Assembly: GCA_963701675.1 (NCBI GenBank)
Contig: OY969623.1
Coordinates: forward strand, 1 to 64,000
Direction: 5' to 3'
DNA length: 64,000 nt
Source of the DNA: G963701675 sp963701675
GTDB lineage: Bacteria > Planctomycetota > Planctomycetia > Gemmatales > Gemmataceae
In this document: positions 43,732-53,827 of the stretch, piece after piece
How positions within the stretch are numbered: the stretch's first letter is position 1
Layout of the letters: every line of letters begins with the position of its first letter
The notes under the pieces: model-generated
What the model saw: the letters and a program-made list of their open reading frames with translations, nothing else
The model's database searches: none
Told to the model about the DNA's origin: nothing
Translations under genes and position numbers: made by a program

Positions 43732-45066
43732 CTAACAAACTATGAAAGTGATTCCGTCGACTTCGTCGAACACTATATCGAAGGAATGAAGAACGACAGG
43801 AACGCCTTTCGGCATTGCCGGTCGTTTGGTCGATTCGGTCGGTGCAACCTCTCTTGGTGGTCGCGACGCCATTACACCTTCCACAGATTTCGAGCGGCCG
43901 CTAGCCGACGGTGGCCCGATAATGGGAGCCGGCGACCAGTCGGCGGCATTCATCAGTATGGATGCACCGATGCCGTACAAATCGGCCGTCACGATGTCCG
44001 CATGGTCGTCGCCGTTAAAGTCTCCAGCGGCGATGCTGAAAGTCAGCCGACCGACGGAATAATCCTCGCGGCCGAAGAAGGTCGCATCGCCGTTGCCACG
44101 CCAGATGGTTACGGTCTCACTGAATTGATTCGCGGAGGCGACGTCCAGGTTTCCGTCACGGTCGAAGTCGGCGACCGTGACGTCCTGTGTTGCAACTCCC
44201 GTGGCAAGACTGCCTTTGAAGCGGAAGCCGCCGGGTCGCGTGCAGATCAAGATGCTGACGATGTTGCTGCTGGTGTCTCGGTTCGCCACGGCGAGATCGA
44301 GCCGGCCTTCGCCGGTGAAATCACCGGCAGCAACCGCGATGGGGCTGTTCCCGCCGGTTTGGAATAATCGAGGCGCCGCGAAGGTGGCATTTCCCAAATT
44401 GAGCAACACGCCGATATTCTGGCTCGCATTGTTCGCCACGGCCACGTCGAGCACGTTATCCTGATTGAAATCCCCGAGCGTGAGCCCATAGGGTGACGTT
44501 CCGCCCGTTGCATGATGGGTCGCCACCGCAAAAGTACCGTCACCGGCGCCAATAAGCACGCTGATACTAGCGCCAAATAGATTGCTCGTCACGAGGTCGA
44601 GAGTCCCGTCGCCGTCCATATCTCCCGAAGCGACGCTGTGCGTTCCCAACCCCGCTGTGTAGTTCACCGGGCCGGCAAATGTGCCGTCGCCGTTGCCCAG
44701 GAGCACGCCGACCCATCCCGCATTGTTGCTGGATTGAAAATGACCGACCGCCAGATCGGAGACGCCGTCTTCATCAAAATCTCCTGACGTGATCGACGTT
44801 TGAAACGAATTGCCGGCAATCGGATGGTTCAGCGCCGGCTGGAACGTCCCGTCGCCGTTGCCCAGCGCCACGCTGACGTTGCCGTCGCCGCCATTCGTGA
44901 TGGCGAAATCGAGCTGCTGATCGTTGTTGAAATCCGCCGTCACCACCGCCGTCGGCGTCGCTCCGGTGTTATAGGCCACAGACGGAAGAAAGCTCGGAAC
45001 GGTACGGCTTTCGAGGGGCTCGAGGCAAAGGCGGTTTGATGCATGACGGTTTCTGTTTTGGTGCAT
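43732..45066 (-). CDS. Secreted FG-GAP/VCBS propeller protein with LEPLESR N-terminal motif
   Basis: 444 aa from MHQNRNRHASNRLCLEPLES at 45066. CLEPLESRTVPSFLPSVAYN carries the planctomycete LE..R motif, nearly the same as the 41670 protein. Seven FG-GAP repeats follow (VTADFNNDQQLDFAITNGGD, SGDFDEDGVSDLAVGHFQSS, AGDFTGEGRLDLAVANRDTS) with VALGNGDGTFQPALN-type strands. The paralogues suggest local duplication of surface propeller genes. The C-terminal tail is basic and proline-rich. Confidence 0.88.
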   Translation of the reverse strand: MHQNRNRHASNRLCLEPLESRTVPSFLPSVAYNTGATPTAVVTADFNNDQQLDFAITNGGDGNVSVALGNGDGTFQPALNHPIAGNSFQTSITSGDFDEDGVSDLAVGHFQSSNNAGWVGVLLGNGDGTFAGPVNYTAGLGTHSVASGDMDGDGTLDLVTSNLFGASISVLIGAGDGTFAVATHHATGGTSPYGLTLGDFNQDNVLDVAVANNASQNIGVLLNLGNATFAAPRLFQTGGNSPIAVAAGDFTGEGRLDLAVANRDTSSNIVSILICTRPGGFRFKGSLATGVATQDVTVADFDRDGNLDVASANQFSETVTIWRGNGDATFFGREDYSVGRLTFSIAAGDFNGDDHADIVTADLYGIGASILMNAADWSPAPIIGPPSASGRSKSVEGVMASRPPREVAPTESTKRPAMPKGVPVVLHSFDIVFDEVDGITFIVC

Positions 45067-45187
45067 CGGAACACTCCTGAAAAGGGAAGAAGCAAGCACG
45101 TTTGTATCACAATTTCTGCCCGTGGCCAAACGCACAAATGGAGAATCCGAGTGCTCAAGCGGGGCCAGAGCATCGTGTCGATGGGGA

Positions 45188-46981
45188 CTACGCTGCGTCG
45201 GCCAGGGCAACCGTCAGCGCGGCGTTGATGCCGCCCTGAGAATCGGAACCGCTGATGGCGCGATCCGTACCATTCACGATTGCCGAGCGAAGCTGGCCGG
45301 CGGTCAGGCCATTGTTGGCGGAGAGCGCCAAGGCCGCCAACCCGGCCACGTGGGGAGCGGCCATGCTGGTACCGCTGAAGGTCACGTAGCCGCCGTTGAT
45401 GTAAGTGCTGTAGGTGTTGACTCCCGGTGCGTCGACTTGTACGGCGCCGCTGACGCCCACGTCGTTGCTGAAACTCGCGATCCCATTTGCCGAATTATGG
45501 GCGCCCACTGAGATGACGTTCGACATCGAGGCACTGAAACGGGCAGGGTAGGATGGCGTGGAGGCGTACTCGTTTCCCGAGGCCACGACCACCAAGACGT
45601 CGAGCGATTGCGCATACTGGATCGCCGACTGAATTGCGGAGCTGAACGCGCCGCCCAGGCTCAGATTGATTATGTCTGCTCCATATTGCGCGGCGTAACG
45701 AATACCCGCCGCTATGCCGGGCGCCGAGCCGTAGCCGTTACTGTCGAGCACCCGTATCGGCATGATCGTGGCGTCCGGGGCAACGCCTGTCGCACCAAAC
45801 CCGTTGTTGTCGGCCGCGACAATTCCAGCGACATGGGTGCCGTGACCGTTGCCGTCGTTCGCGTTGTTGTCGTTGCCCACGAAGTCCCAACCGGAGACGT
45901 CATCGACGTAGCCGTTGTGGTCGTCGTCGAGTCCGTTTGCAGCGACTTCGTTGCGGTTGACCCAAATCTGGTTCACCAGGTCGGGGTGATCCGAATCAAC
46001 GCCCGTGTCAATAACGGCGACGACGATGCCGTTGCCCGTGAACCCCTGTGCCCAAGACTCCGGCGCATTGACGGCGTTCAGATTCCATTCGTTGCCGCCG
46101 CCGTAGTAGGGAACGTTCGGAAATGCGCCCACCGATGAAGTCGGCGGCGATGACGTCGTTGGCGGACTGATCGCCAGGCCGTAACTTGGGTTAGTAGCAC
46201 CGTTGTAGCCGTACACACGGACGTAGTATGTTCCCGCCACCAGGCCGTTGAGCGAGATCGACTCGCCGTTGGCGGTGCCGTCGCCGAGCCCGAGCCGCAA
46301 CCCGCTAGCGTTGTAGAGCTCGAGATCGAGATCACCTTGCGCGTGCTGGAACGCCAGGGACACGGAGTTTGCCGAAGTGCTAGCGGCGCTCGTGGTGAAG
46401 CGAAACCAGTCCGCCCCATCGGCCATCACCAGGCCGCTTACTGTCTTCGAGCCGGAGAGGGTACCGAGGTTCGGGGCCTGAGACGAGCTGTCATTGTTCT
46501 CGTAACTATCATCCGAGGCGCCGATGGATGGCCCGTCGACGTGCCATGAATAGCTACCACCCGACGTACCGACGTAGTTCGTGACGCCGAAGTAATACCG
46601 ATTGCCGGCGGTGAGTGCGACCGTCAACTCGCTATCGCGATCCGAGAGTGAAATGTCGTCGCTAGAGGCAATTCGTCGGCCATACGCATCAAAGACAGCG
46701 AGGACTGGGTCGAGGTTACTGCTGGGAGTTGAGGCGTTGAACGAATAGCTCCCACTCGCAGGCGCCACGAAGCTGTAGAAATCGTTCTCATTTGCCGTAA
46801 TTGCGGCGATTCCTTGAGCGTCGGACTGAGCATTGAGCCCGATGGGAACGAAACTAGCCGGCGGTGAGATGAGCGATGGCGGGATGCTGGACCACGACAA
46901 GAGCGTCCGTTCCTCCAGGGTTTCCAATAACAGGCGAGTTTTCTCTTGTTCGTCCTTTGCCGTTCGCCTAGTTCCAAACAT
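45188..46981 (-). CDS. Subtilisin-like (S8) peptidase with N-terminal pre-peptidase domains
   Basis: 597 aa from MFGTRRTAKDEQEKTRLLLE at 46981; LLLETLEERTLLSWSS is the planctomycete N-terminal motif. Two bacterial pre-peptidase C-terminal-type domains come first (DFYSFVAPASGSYSFNASTP; DWFRFTTSAASTSANSVSLA). The S8 triad is Asp in VVAVIDTGVDSDHPDL, His in GNGHGTHVAGI, Ser in GTSMAAPHVAGLAALAL. DxDHNGYVDDVSGWDF supplies a calcium loop. It is a secreted protease, unusual in having the pre-peptidase domains before the catalytic domain. Confidence 0.92.
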   Translation of the reverse strand: MFGTRRTAKDEQEKTRLLLETLEERTLLSWSSIPPSLISPPASFVPIGLNAQSDAQGIAAITANENDFYSFVAPASGSYSFNASTPSSNLDPVLAVFDAYGRRIASSDDISLSDRDSELTVALTAGNRYYFGVTNYVGTSGGSYSWHVDGPSIGASDDSYENNDSSSQAPNLGTLSGSKTVSGLVMADGADWFRFTTSAASTSANSVSLAFQHAQGDLDLELYNASGLRLGLGDGTANGESISLNGLVAGTYYVRVYGYNGATNPSYGLAISPPTTSSPPTSSVGAFPNVPYYGGGNEWNLNAVNAPESWAQGFTGNGIVVAVIDTGVDSDHPDLVNQIWVNRNEVAANGLDDDHNGYVDDVSGWDFVGNDNNANDGNGHGTHVAGIVAADNNGFGATGVAPDATIMPIRVLDSNGYGSAPGIAAGIRYAAQYGADIINLSLGGAFSSAIQSAIQYAQSLDVLVVVASGNEYASTPSYPARFSASMSNVISVGAHNSANGIASFSNDVGVSGAVQVDAPGVNTYSTYINGGYVTFSGTSMAAPHVAGLAALALSANNGLTAGQLRSAIVNGTDRAISGSDSQGGINAALTVALADAA

Positions 46982-47092
46982 TGCGCTCCTCCCGTTATGC
47001 CATGGCGACGCACCGATCCTCACCTGTAACAACTTGATAGTCTTTGTACTAGTTCATCCACCGTCCGTGGATATCGAGTCAGTGCACAACGC

Positions 47093-48370
47093 TTATTCGT
47101 GTCGCAGGGCTTCAATCGGATCCATGTTGGCCGCGCGGCGGGCGGGGTAGGTTCCGAAGATTAGTCCCACGGCCAGCGACACGCTGAACGCCAGGACCGG
47201 CGACCACGGTTGAATGATGGTCGGGACTTCGAAGAATCGCGTCACGGCGCGGGCCAGGCCGATTCCCAGCACGACGCCTAGAAGACCTCCAGCGCCGGCG
47301 AGCACTAAAGCTTCTGCAAGAAACTGGGAGGCGATGTCGCGGCGCTTGGCGCCCATGGCACGCCGGATGCCGATTTCTTTGGTGCGCTCAGTTACAGTCG
47401 CCAACATGATGTTCATGATGCCGATGCCGCCGACCATGAGCGAGATGGAGGCGATGGCGCCGAGCACGAGCGTGAAGAGCTTCTGTGTCTTCTCGGCTTT
47501 CTCCAGTAGATCCAACGGCACCGTGATGGACGTGTCTTTCTGCGGATGAAATTGTTCGAGCAATCCTTGGATGACTTCCGCCGTTTTTCGAACGTTTTCC
47601 ATTCGATCCACGGCAATCGTGAGTTGGCTTATCTCGAGTTTTTCGAGTTGGAACGACCCCGGACGGAACGTCGCCAACGTCTTACCAAAGCGTACCTGAT
47701 CCGTCGCAAAGGGTATGTAGACGTCGCGGTTGAACTCCTGCGCTGTCAGGCTGCCGCCGATGCCCGCGGAAGGATTGCGTCGTTCGGTGACCCCGATCAC
47801 GGTGTAGTGATGTTTCTCGCCGATCTGGACGGAATGTCCCAGTGGATTCTCAATGGGGAAAAGGGTCTCCGCAGTTTCAGCACCTAGGACCACCACATTG
47901 GCGAAAAGCTGGTTGTCGAGATCATCGATAAAACGTCCGGAGCTCAAGAGCAGTCCATTCATCGCCAAATAGTCCGGCATCACGGCGACCACTCGGCCTT
48001 CCAGCTTGCGGTCGAGGTAGCGGATGTCTTTTCGGAACTCTCGCAATGGTGTGACGGAGACCACCGTCGGGATGGTAGTGTCGATGCGCTCCATATCACT
48101 GGACGTGAGCCCGTAGGTCAGTGTTTCCTGGCCTCGGTTCCGGGGATCGTCCGCGGGTGGTTTGACACTGCGTGCGATGATGTTGGTCGCACCCAGATCT
48201 TTGATCTGCTGAATCGCTTCGTGACGTGCTCCCTCACCAACGCCCAACATGACGATGACCGACGCCACGCCCAAGAAGATGCCGGTCACCGTGAGGGTAG
48301 ACCGCAGCCGGTGGACACTCACACTTTTGATGCCGAGGCTGAAGACGTGTGTGAGCCGTTCAAGTGGCAT
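47093..48370 (-). CDS. MacB-type ABC transporter permease (FtsX domain)
   Basis: 425 aa. The first membrane helix (STLTVTGIFLGVASVIVMLG) is followed by a periplasmic MacB_PCD domain (residues about 50-290) and the FtsX domain with three further helices: LGAIASISLMVGGIGIMNIM, VTERTKEIGIRRAMGAKRRD, AFSVSLAVGLIFGTYPARRA. It moves substrates or lipids across the cell envelope together with the adaptor and TolC genes upstream. Unlike E. coli MacB it has no fused ATPase domain, and no ABC ATPase is encoded in this operon, so one must come from elsewhere. Confidence 0.9.
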   Translation of the reverse strand: MPLERLTHVFSLGIKSVSVHRLRSTLTVTGIFLGVASVIVMLGVGEGARHEAIQQIKDLGATNIIARSVKPPADDPRNRGQETLTYGLTSSDMERIDTTIPTVVSVTPLREFRKDIRYLDRKLEGRVVAVMPDYLAMNGLLLSSGRFIDDLDNQLFANVVVLGAETAETLFPIENPLGHSVQIGEKHHYTVIGVTERRNPSAGIGGSLTAQEFNRDVYIPFATDQVRFGKTLATFRPGSFQLEKLEISQLTIAVDRMENVRKTAEVIQGLLEQFHPQKDTSITVPLDLLEKAEKTQKLFTLVLGAIASISLMVGGIGIMNIMLATVTERTKEIGIRRAMGAKRRDIASQFLAEALVLAGAGGLLGVVLGIGLARAVTRFFEVPTIIQPWSPVLAFSVSLAVGLIFGTYPARRAANMDPIEALRHE

Positions 48371-48428
48371 AAGGGACTTTCACCGCTTGCTCCGCTCGAA
48401 GACTCGCTGCGTGCGCGGCTCGGATCAA

Positions 48429-50100
48429 TTAGTCCTTGGCCGCGACGGCAGGTTGCGGCGCTGAGGGCCGGGGCATGGACGGGGACGGCGTTTGTTCAGG
48501 AGTCGATTGACGCGACTTGGCTTCGACCGCCAAACGTGCGCGGGCATCCAACGAAACCTTGTCCCCCTCCGCGAGTCCGTCCTTGATCTCGACAAACTTG
48601 TCGTTATTGTCGCCGACCACTACTTCGCGTCGTTCGACTGCGCCGGCTCCGTTTACGTAACAGTAATGCTTTCCGTCTAATTGGCCGACCGCTTGAACTG
48701 GAACCGTGAGAACATTTGGTAGTTCATTGACGAGGATTTTCACTTCTCCGGTGAACCCCGGCTTTAAGCCGGCATCTTCGGGAAGGTCGTTGATCTTCAC
48801 AATGCATTCGTACTCCTTCACAAAACGGTCGACCCAGCCCTCGGCGGAAGCAAGTGTCGCAACCGACTCGACGGTGCCGCGAAGGATGCGGCCGGCGTGG
48901 GCATCGATGCGGATCTCGGCTTTCTGGCCGGCACTGACTTTCTTTACCATCGCCTCGTGAACCTTTACTTTCATTTGCATCTGCGTCAAGTCGGGCAGGC
49001 TAAAGAGCGGTTGGCGGTAGAAAACCATGGCGCCGGGTTGAATTCGGCTGGCGTCGTCCCACCAACGTTGTTTGGAGTAAACAAGAATCCCGTCCTCGGG
49101 CGCGTTCACGGTGCACGCAGCAAGTTGTTTTTCGATGCGTTGCAGCGTGGTCTGTTCCAAGCGAAACGTGATCTCGGCCGCTTCTAGCTCGCTTTGCGCT
49201 TTGGCGACGGACGCTTCACCGCTACTCTCGGCTCGGTCGACGGCCCGTTTGGCATCGGCCGCCTTCGCCGTCAGTTCCGCCTCCTTGCGCTGGCGGGTGA
49301 ATTTCTCCAAGACCAGGAGCTTCGCCTCGTCGCGATTGAGGCGATACTGCTTCTCCGCCAGATCGGCTTCTTTCAAGCGCAGGGATTCAGCAGGGAAGAG
49401 CCCTTTCTTCACTGCCTTGCGATAGTGTTCGAGTTTCTCTTTTGATTCAGCGAGGTCCTTCTTGGCAAGGGCGAGGGCGCCTTTCTTGTCTTCGACTTCC
49501 GCGACGTATTCACCCTGGGCGTCGAGGTAACTGTCGCGGTCGAGGTCGGCCAGGCGGAGCGCAAGCTTGGCCTTCTCGATCTCATCCTCTGCCTTGTTCT
49601 TGGCAACGGCTAACTCGCCGCGTGCGGCCTTGGCCTTACCTTCCGCCTGTTTGACTTTGACTTCCTGGTCCGCCTTTTCCTTGTTGATGCGCTCGGTGTC
49701 GAATGTGAGGCACCTTCTCGCCTTTCGTCACACGCCGTCCTTCGGGGACGATCCAAACGATCTTGTTTTCCCGACCTTCAACATCGCAACGGACATCGAT
49801 CGTCTTCGTGCTTTCTAGCTCGCCACGTTCGGTGACGGCGATCAGCAGATTAGCCTTGGTGGCGGCGCCTAGGACGTCGTCGTTTCGACGTTCGTCGGTC
49901 CAAAGCCACGTGCGCACCGCCCAAGCGATGACGCCGATCACTGCCGCGCCTGCGACCAGTTTCCAGGCTCCGCCCATTCGGCTCTTCTTGGGCGAAGACC
50001 TAGGGAATCGGACCGGCGGCGGCTGGGATTTCGTCTCCAATTGCTCCGGTCCGATCACGGTAAGCGGGCTCGCCGCTGCTGTCGTTGAACTGATCGACAT
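48429..50100 (-). pseudogene. HlyD/MacA-like efflux adaptor, single frameshift
   Basis: The N-terminal part (start at 50100, or MGGAWKLVAGAAVIG at 49977) has one membrane anchor and the first lipoyl half (ELESTKTIDVRCDVEGRENK, PEGRRVTKGEKV). Near 49709-49712 one extra base in a CC pair shifts the frame; the correct continuation is LTFDTERINKEKADQEVKVK, a long coiled-coil hairpin, then the second lipoyl half and beta-barrel (KVHEAMVKKVSAGQKAEIRI) to 48429. Restored length is 556 aa. It would bridge the permease and the TolC protein in the periplasm. The start at 50100 overlaps tolC by 101 nt; the later start does not. Confidence 0.8.
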
Positions 50101-52270
50101 ACGTTCCTCGCTCGTTTACCTGTAAAAGTTCCATGTCGAGATAAAGTTGATACCGGGCCGTCTCATACGACACCCAGCTGTCTATTAGCGTGTTTTTGGC
50201 ACGAAGTACATCGTTGAGTGCATTCAGGATGTTTTGCGTGCTGGTCGGGTCCGCATTGGCGCCGAGTAGGAATATCTCCTCGCGCGCGGCCTCCAGTTGG
50301 CGGGCGGCGATGATCAGGCTTTGCCGTGCAATGTCGAAACTCAATCGCGCCACTCGCAGGTTTCGCAGGTCCAATCGAATCGCTCGTTCGATTTCATCCT
50401 GCAGAAACATGAACTGACGCCGCGCCTGCTGGTAGGCGATCAACGTCGCCCGATAATCATTGCGCTGTGCCAGACGGTTTAGCGGACCGTCGAAAGCGAA
50501 GCCGACCGAATAACTGCTTGCCGAGGCGCGAAAATCAAAAGGATTCAAGCCTCCGGGTTTGGTCGCGATGTTACCGTTAACGATAATGTCCAGACCAGCC
50601 ATCAACGCGCTAGCCTTCACCGTGATTTCACGCCAAGCGTCGGTGACACTGCCGCGTTGGTTCATGAGATCGAGCCGATTCTCAAAGGCATAGCCAATGG
50701 CCTCGGTTTCGGTATACGGAACTTCCTGCAAGTCGATCAAATAGACGCGGGACTGCGTCTGAATCACAAAAAGCTGGGCGGCTAAATCGACCAGATCGCT
50801 GGTTTGGTCAAGCAACTCCTCCCAATCCTCTTTCCGGCGGTTCTCAGTGACCTTTTCCGCGGCTGCCTTGGTTCGGGCAACGAGATCCTGCCAGTCGGTC
50901 CGCGCTTCCTGCAAATCGCGACTTCGGTCCGCGAAGCTGGCGCGTTCCCGCCGCACAACATCTTCTTGCTGCCCCGGGCGTTCCAGCCGTTCATTCCAAC
51001 GGGCGATCTCGCGTTCTGTCTGGTCCGCGAGAGCGGGGAAGCGGTCTTGATATTCCTTGAGACGCCGGAACCCTTCCTCCAGCTTAACCAACGCAGGGAC
51101 CTCGTCAAGCTCGCGGTAGCTTGCCATGAATGCGTCGAGCTCCGACTGGTAGCGGGTGAGGGCGGGATCGGTCAGTTGAAATGGGTTGAGTACAGAATCA
51201 TCCAGGGTGACGGGCAAGAGGGGAGGCAGCCCGAGCGTGATCTTGTAAACATCTCGTTGGGTTTCCAAAGTTGCCTCGGCTTGAATCAGCCCCAGTTGGG
51301 CCTGCTGCACGCCCTGGTACGCTTGATCGACTTTCACGCTCGACACAATCCCACTGACAAAAAGCGCTTCATGCAGCCGCAGGTTTTGTTCGAAACTCGC
51401 GAGATTAGCCTGTTGATTGCGGACCTGTTGCTCCAGTGACAGCAAGCGCAGGTAGCCGTTCGTGGCGATGTCGAATGCGTAGGTCTTCCGAAAGCGTGCG
51501 AAGGTCCGGAGTTGATATAGCAGTACGCGTTCGCCTTCCGTCAGGGCCTCCATGCGAACGCAGCGACCGAAGTTGCGGAGGATCGGCTGAATGAAGCTGT
51601 AACTGATATTAGAAAGCGTCGACGTTTGGGTGGGACCCTTGAACTGCCACATGTAGGTGTTGGCAAAATCAACCAGAAGCTGTCCACCCGCCGGGAAGAG
51701 CTTCGTAAAGCCGAAATTGGTGGTGGTGGTCAGGGTATTTTGTTCGGTGGGGCCGCTGCCGAAGTGCGTCCATAGGGTGTCATTGAGCAGGAACCACTGG
51801 ACATCGAATTCAAATCGGTTAAAGGTCAGAGCCAGCGCGCTCAAATATAAGTCCTCGCGTTGGCGCTGGTACTCGCGGCTATCCAACACGCCCAATTCGA
51901 CGGCGCGATCGGGAGTGAGCAAGACCGCGCCATTCTCATCGAGCGGCAGGAAACCGCGCCAGTTGGGATCTTCAATGGTTGGTGCATCGCCATCCTTGTG
52001 CCAGTGGATGGACCCGCGCCGGCCGTCGGCGCAGTGCATGTACCGATGAGCCGCCGGATCATCGGGCGGCATGGGTGGGCGATCGGGTTTGTACGGATCG
52101 AAGAGCCGCGATTCGGGAGGCGTGTAGATGGACAACGGCGATGTCCAGCGCGGATCGCGGTTGCGTTCCTGCACGGCCGCAAAGGTCTCGCGATCCGCCG
52201 AGCGCCGGTAATACGACCGGGTGCATCCAGCAAGCGCGGCGAGCAGAGCACAGACGAACAGGACGCGCAT
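50000..52270 (-). CDS. TolC-family outer-membrane efflux lipoprotein
   Basis: 756 aa from MRVLFVCALLAALAGCTRSY at 52270, with a lipobox LAGC. The TolC/OEP part is an alpha-barrel of long helices with repeat pattern (QQVRNQQANLASFEQNLRLH ... VDQAYQGVQQAQLGLIQAEA; and the second half RQFMFLQDEIERAIRLDLRN, RQSLIIAARQLEAAREEIFL, NALNDVLRAKNTLIDSWVSY). A plant-like insertion of charged coiled coil lies in the middle (residues about 420-560), making it longer than the 450-500 aa usual for the family. It is the first gene of the export operon with the HlyD and MacB-type genes. Confidence 0.88.
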   Translation of the reverse strand: MRVLFVCALLAALAGCTRSYYRRSADRETFAAVQERNRDPRWTSPLSIYTPPESRLFDPYKPDRPPMPPDDPAAHRYMHCADGRRGSIHWHKDGDAPTIEDPNWRGFLPLDENGAVLLTPDRAVELGVLDSREYQRQREDLYLSALALTFNRFEFDVQWFLLNDTLWTHFGSGPTEQNTLTTTTNFGFTKLFPAGGQLLVDFANTYMWQFKGPTQTSTLSNISYSFIQPILRNFGRCVRMEALTEGERVLLYQLRTFARFRKTYAFDIATNGYLRLLSLEQQVRNQQANLASFEQNLRLHEALFVSGIVSSVKVDQAYQGVQQAQLGLIQAEATLETQRDVYKITLGLPPLLPVTLDDSVLNPFQLTDPALTRYQSELDAFMASYRELDEVPALVKLEEGFRRLKEYQDRFPALADQTEREIARWNERLERPGQQEDVVRRERASFADRSRDLQEARTDWQDLVARTKAAAEKVTENRRKEDWEELLDQTSDLVDLAAQLFVIQTQSRVYLIDLQEVPYTETEAIGYAFENRLDLMNQRGSVTDAWREITVKASALMAGLDIIVNGNIATKPGGLNPFDFRASASSYSVGFAFDGPLNRLAQRNDYRATLIAYQQARRQFMFLQDEIERAIRLDLRNLRVARLSFDIARQSLIIAARQLEAAREEIFLLGANADPTSTQNILNALNDVLRAKNTLIDSWVSYETARYQLYLDMELLQVNERGTYVDQFNDSSGEPAYRDRTGAIGDEIPAAAGPIP

Positions 52271-52448
52271 GAGGCCCCCGTGTCCCCTTCGCCCTCGCAG
52301 GGGACAATCGTGCACACCCGGTGATAAAAAGGGTCGGTCGCGGCCCGGCAAAATAGCCGCGACCCTCCCTTTTGTCAATCGGAGGCGCCGGCAAACGCGG
52401 CGAAATGGATGCGGGGTGGTAAATGGGGCAATGCTCGAAGGCGTTAGC

Positions 52449-53595
52449 TCATTCGCTCACAAGTAGTCCTGCGTTTATGAGCTTTTGATTCCAAACCGGT
52501 CGAACATTAATCCCGTTGTGAGCGACGCACGAATCGTCGCACATCGGAAAGCTGAAGATTCCGTCGGTTCCACGCACCCGGCCGTACCAATCACGAACGA
52601 ATTGGAAATCGTTCGCGTGTTTCAAGACCGTTGCGTGGCAGGTGAGGCAATCTGCTGAGGCGAAATGGCCGCCACGGAAGTTGTTGGCTACAAAGCCGCC
52701 GCTCGGCGCAAAAGCCGAACGCGCCTCGGTGTGCCACTCCACGTCAGTCACTTCCTGAAACGGCCGAGCATAGATCTTGGCCAGCAACTCCGGCGTCATC
52801 GCCGGCAATTCGTCGACAATCGTCGCGACGTTGAACACCGGCTGATCGTGATTACGATCGGCAAGATGCACTGTCGGCCGCTTAGTTGTGTAGTGATCGG
52901 ATAGTTTTGCGTGATAAGGATCGTCGGCAACCAGTTCGAGAAGCTCCTTTGAATCACGAACGGCACGATACCAACGCGGTTTCCAGTTACCTCGTACCTC
53001 GAACACATCACCGTTGGCAACCTTCTCAAGTACGCGGACCTCGAATACGCGATCCCCGTTCATGACCAGAAACTCCAGGGTCTTCGTGCCGATGGGGTAA
53101 CGGCCGACGCTCCAATTGAATCCATCGTATTCATAGCCGTCGCCGCCCGAACCGCGTGAGCCTACGCGTGCCAGACGACGGGATGCAACTTTGATGGGTT
53201 CGAGGGCGCCATTCTCGCGCCGGTAGAAGCAGGGCTTTGAAATCGCTGCCATTCTCAGATTCGTCCAAGCCGCCGGTCTTCCAGGGGAATTCAAGATTCG
53301 CATTGCCGAACAACTCGGTGGGCTTCGTGGCCGAAATGTTGTAGGAGATCGCATGCCAGCAGCCGTCGTGCTGATAAGCCTGGGGCACGGTCCTGCGATC
53401 GTAAAAAATCAAGCGACTTTTTTCGTCAGCCGTCATGACACCATCGGGAATCATCGCGAGGTAGCGCGCGTGTTGCTGCGCAGACACGAAGAGCGGAGCG
53501 GTTGATCGCTCGGCACAGGGCGCGGGAGGAATCGTTGCATAGGCATTGATCAAGGCAATGCTGCCGACCACGGTAAAGAGAATCGAACGTCGCAT
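52449..53595 (-). pseudogene. Secreted monoheme cytochrome-like protein, single frameshift
   Basis: Start MRRSILFTVVGSIALINAYA at 53595 (signal peptide). Coding runs to about GGLDESENGSDFKAL; near 53240 one base shifts it to YRRENGALEPIKVASRRLAR. The C-terminal half contains a single CLTCH heme-binding motif (HFASADCLTCHATVLKHAND) and ends NAGLLVSE at 52449. Total length is 3n+1, restored to about 381 aa. No other cytochrome signature is present. It may accept electrons in the periplasm. The break is not in an obvious homopolymer. Confidence 0.65.
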
Positions 53596-53827
53596 GTGGT
53601 GCTCCTTCCAATGTTGAGGGCGATCCGTGCAAACGATGCTACAAATGGGGGAACAGTTTCCCCGTGGCTGGACGAGCGGGGGCAGAGCGGGGGATTGAGG
53701 CACGCGAGCGGAAGTTGGGGCCCGCACCGGGCGTGGTGGGGTCGGTAGCTACGTCGTGCCCATTACCACCAAGGAGGCGAGTTATCCATTCCGTTATAGG
53801 GATAGGTCCGCGACCGGCCACATAGCT

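Noticed and set aside
41670..45066. Recurring CCGTCGCCGTTGCCCAG-like DNA, possible tandem or CRISPR-like repeat
   Set aside because: Spacing follows the FG-GAP protein repeats and the units vary at synonymous sites; there is no constant repeat with unique spacers.
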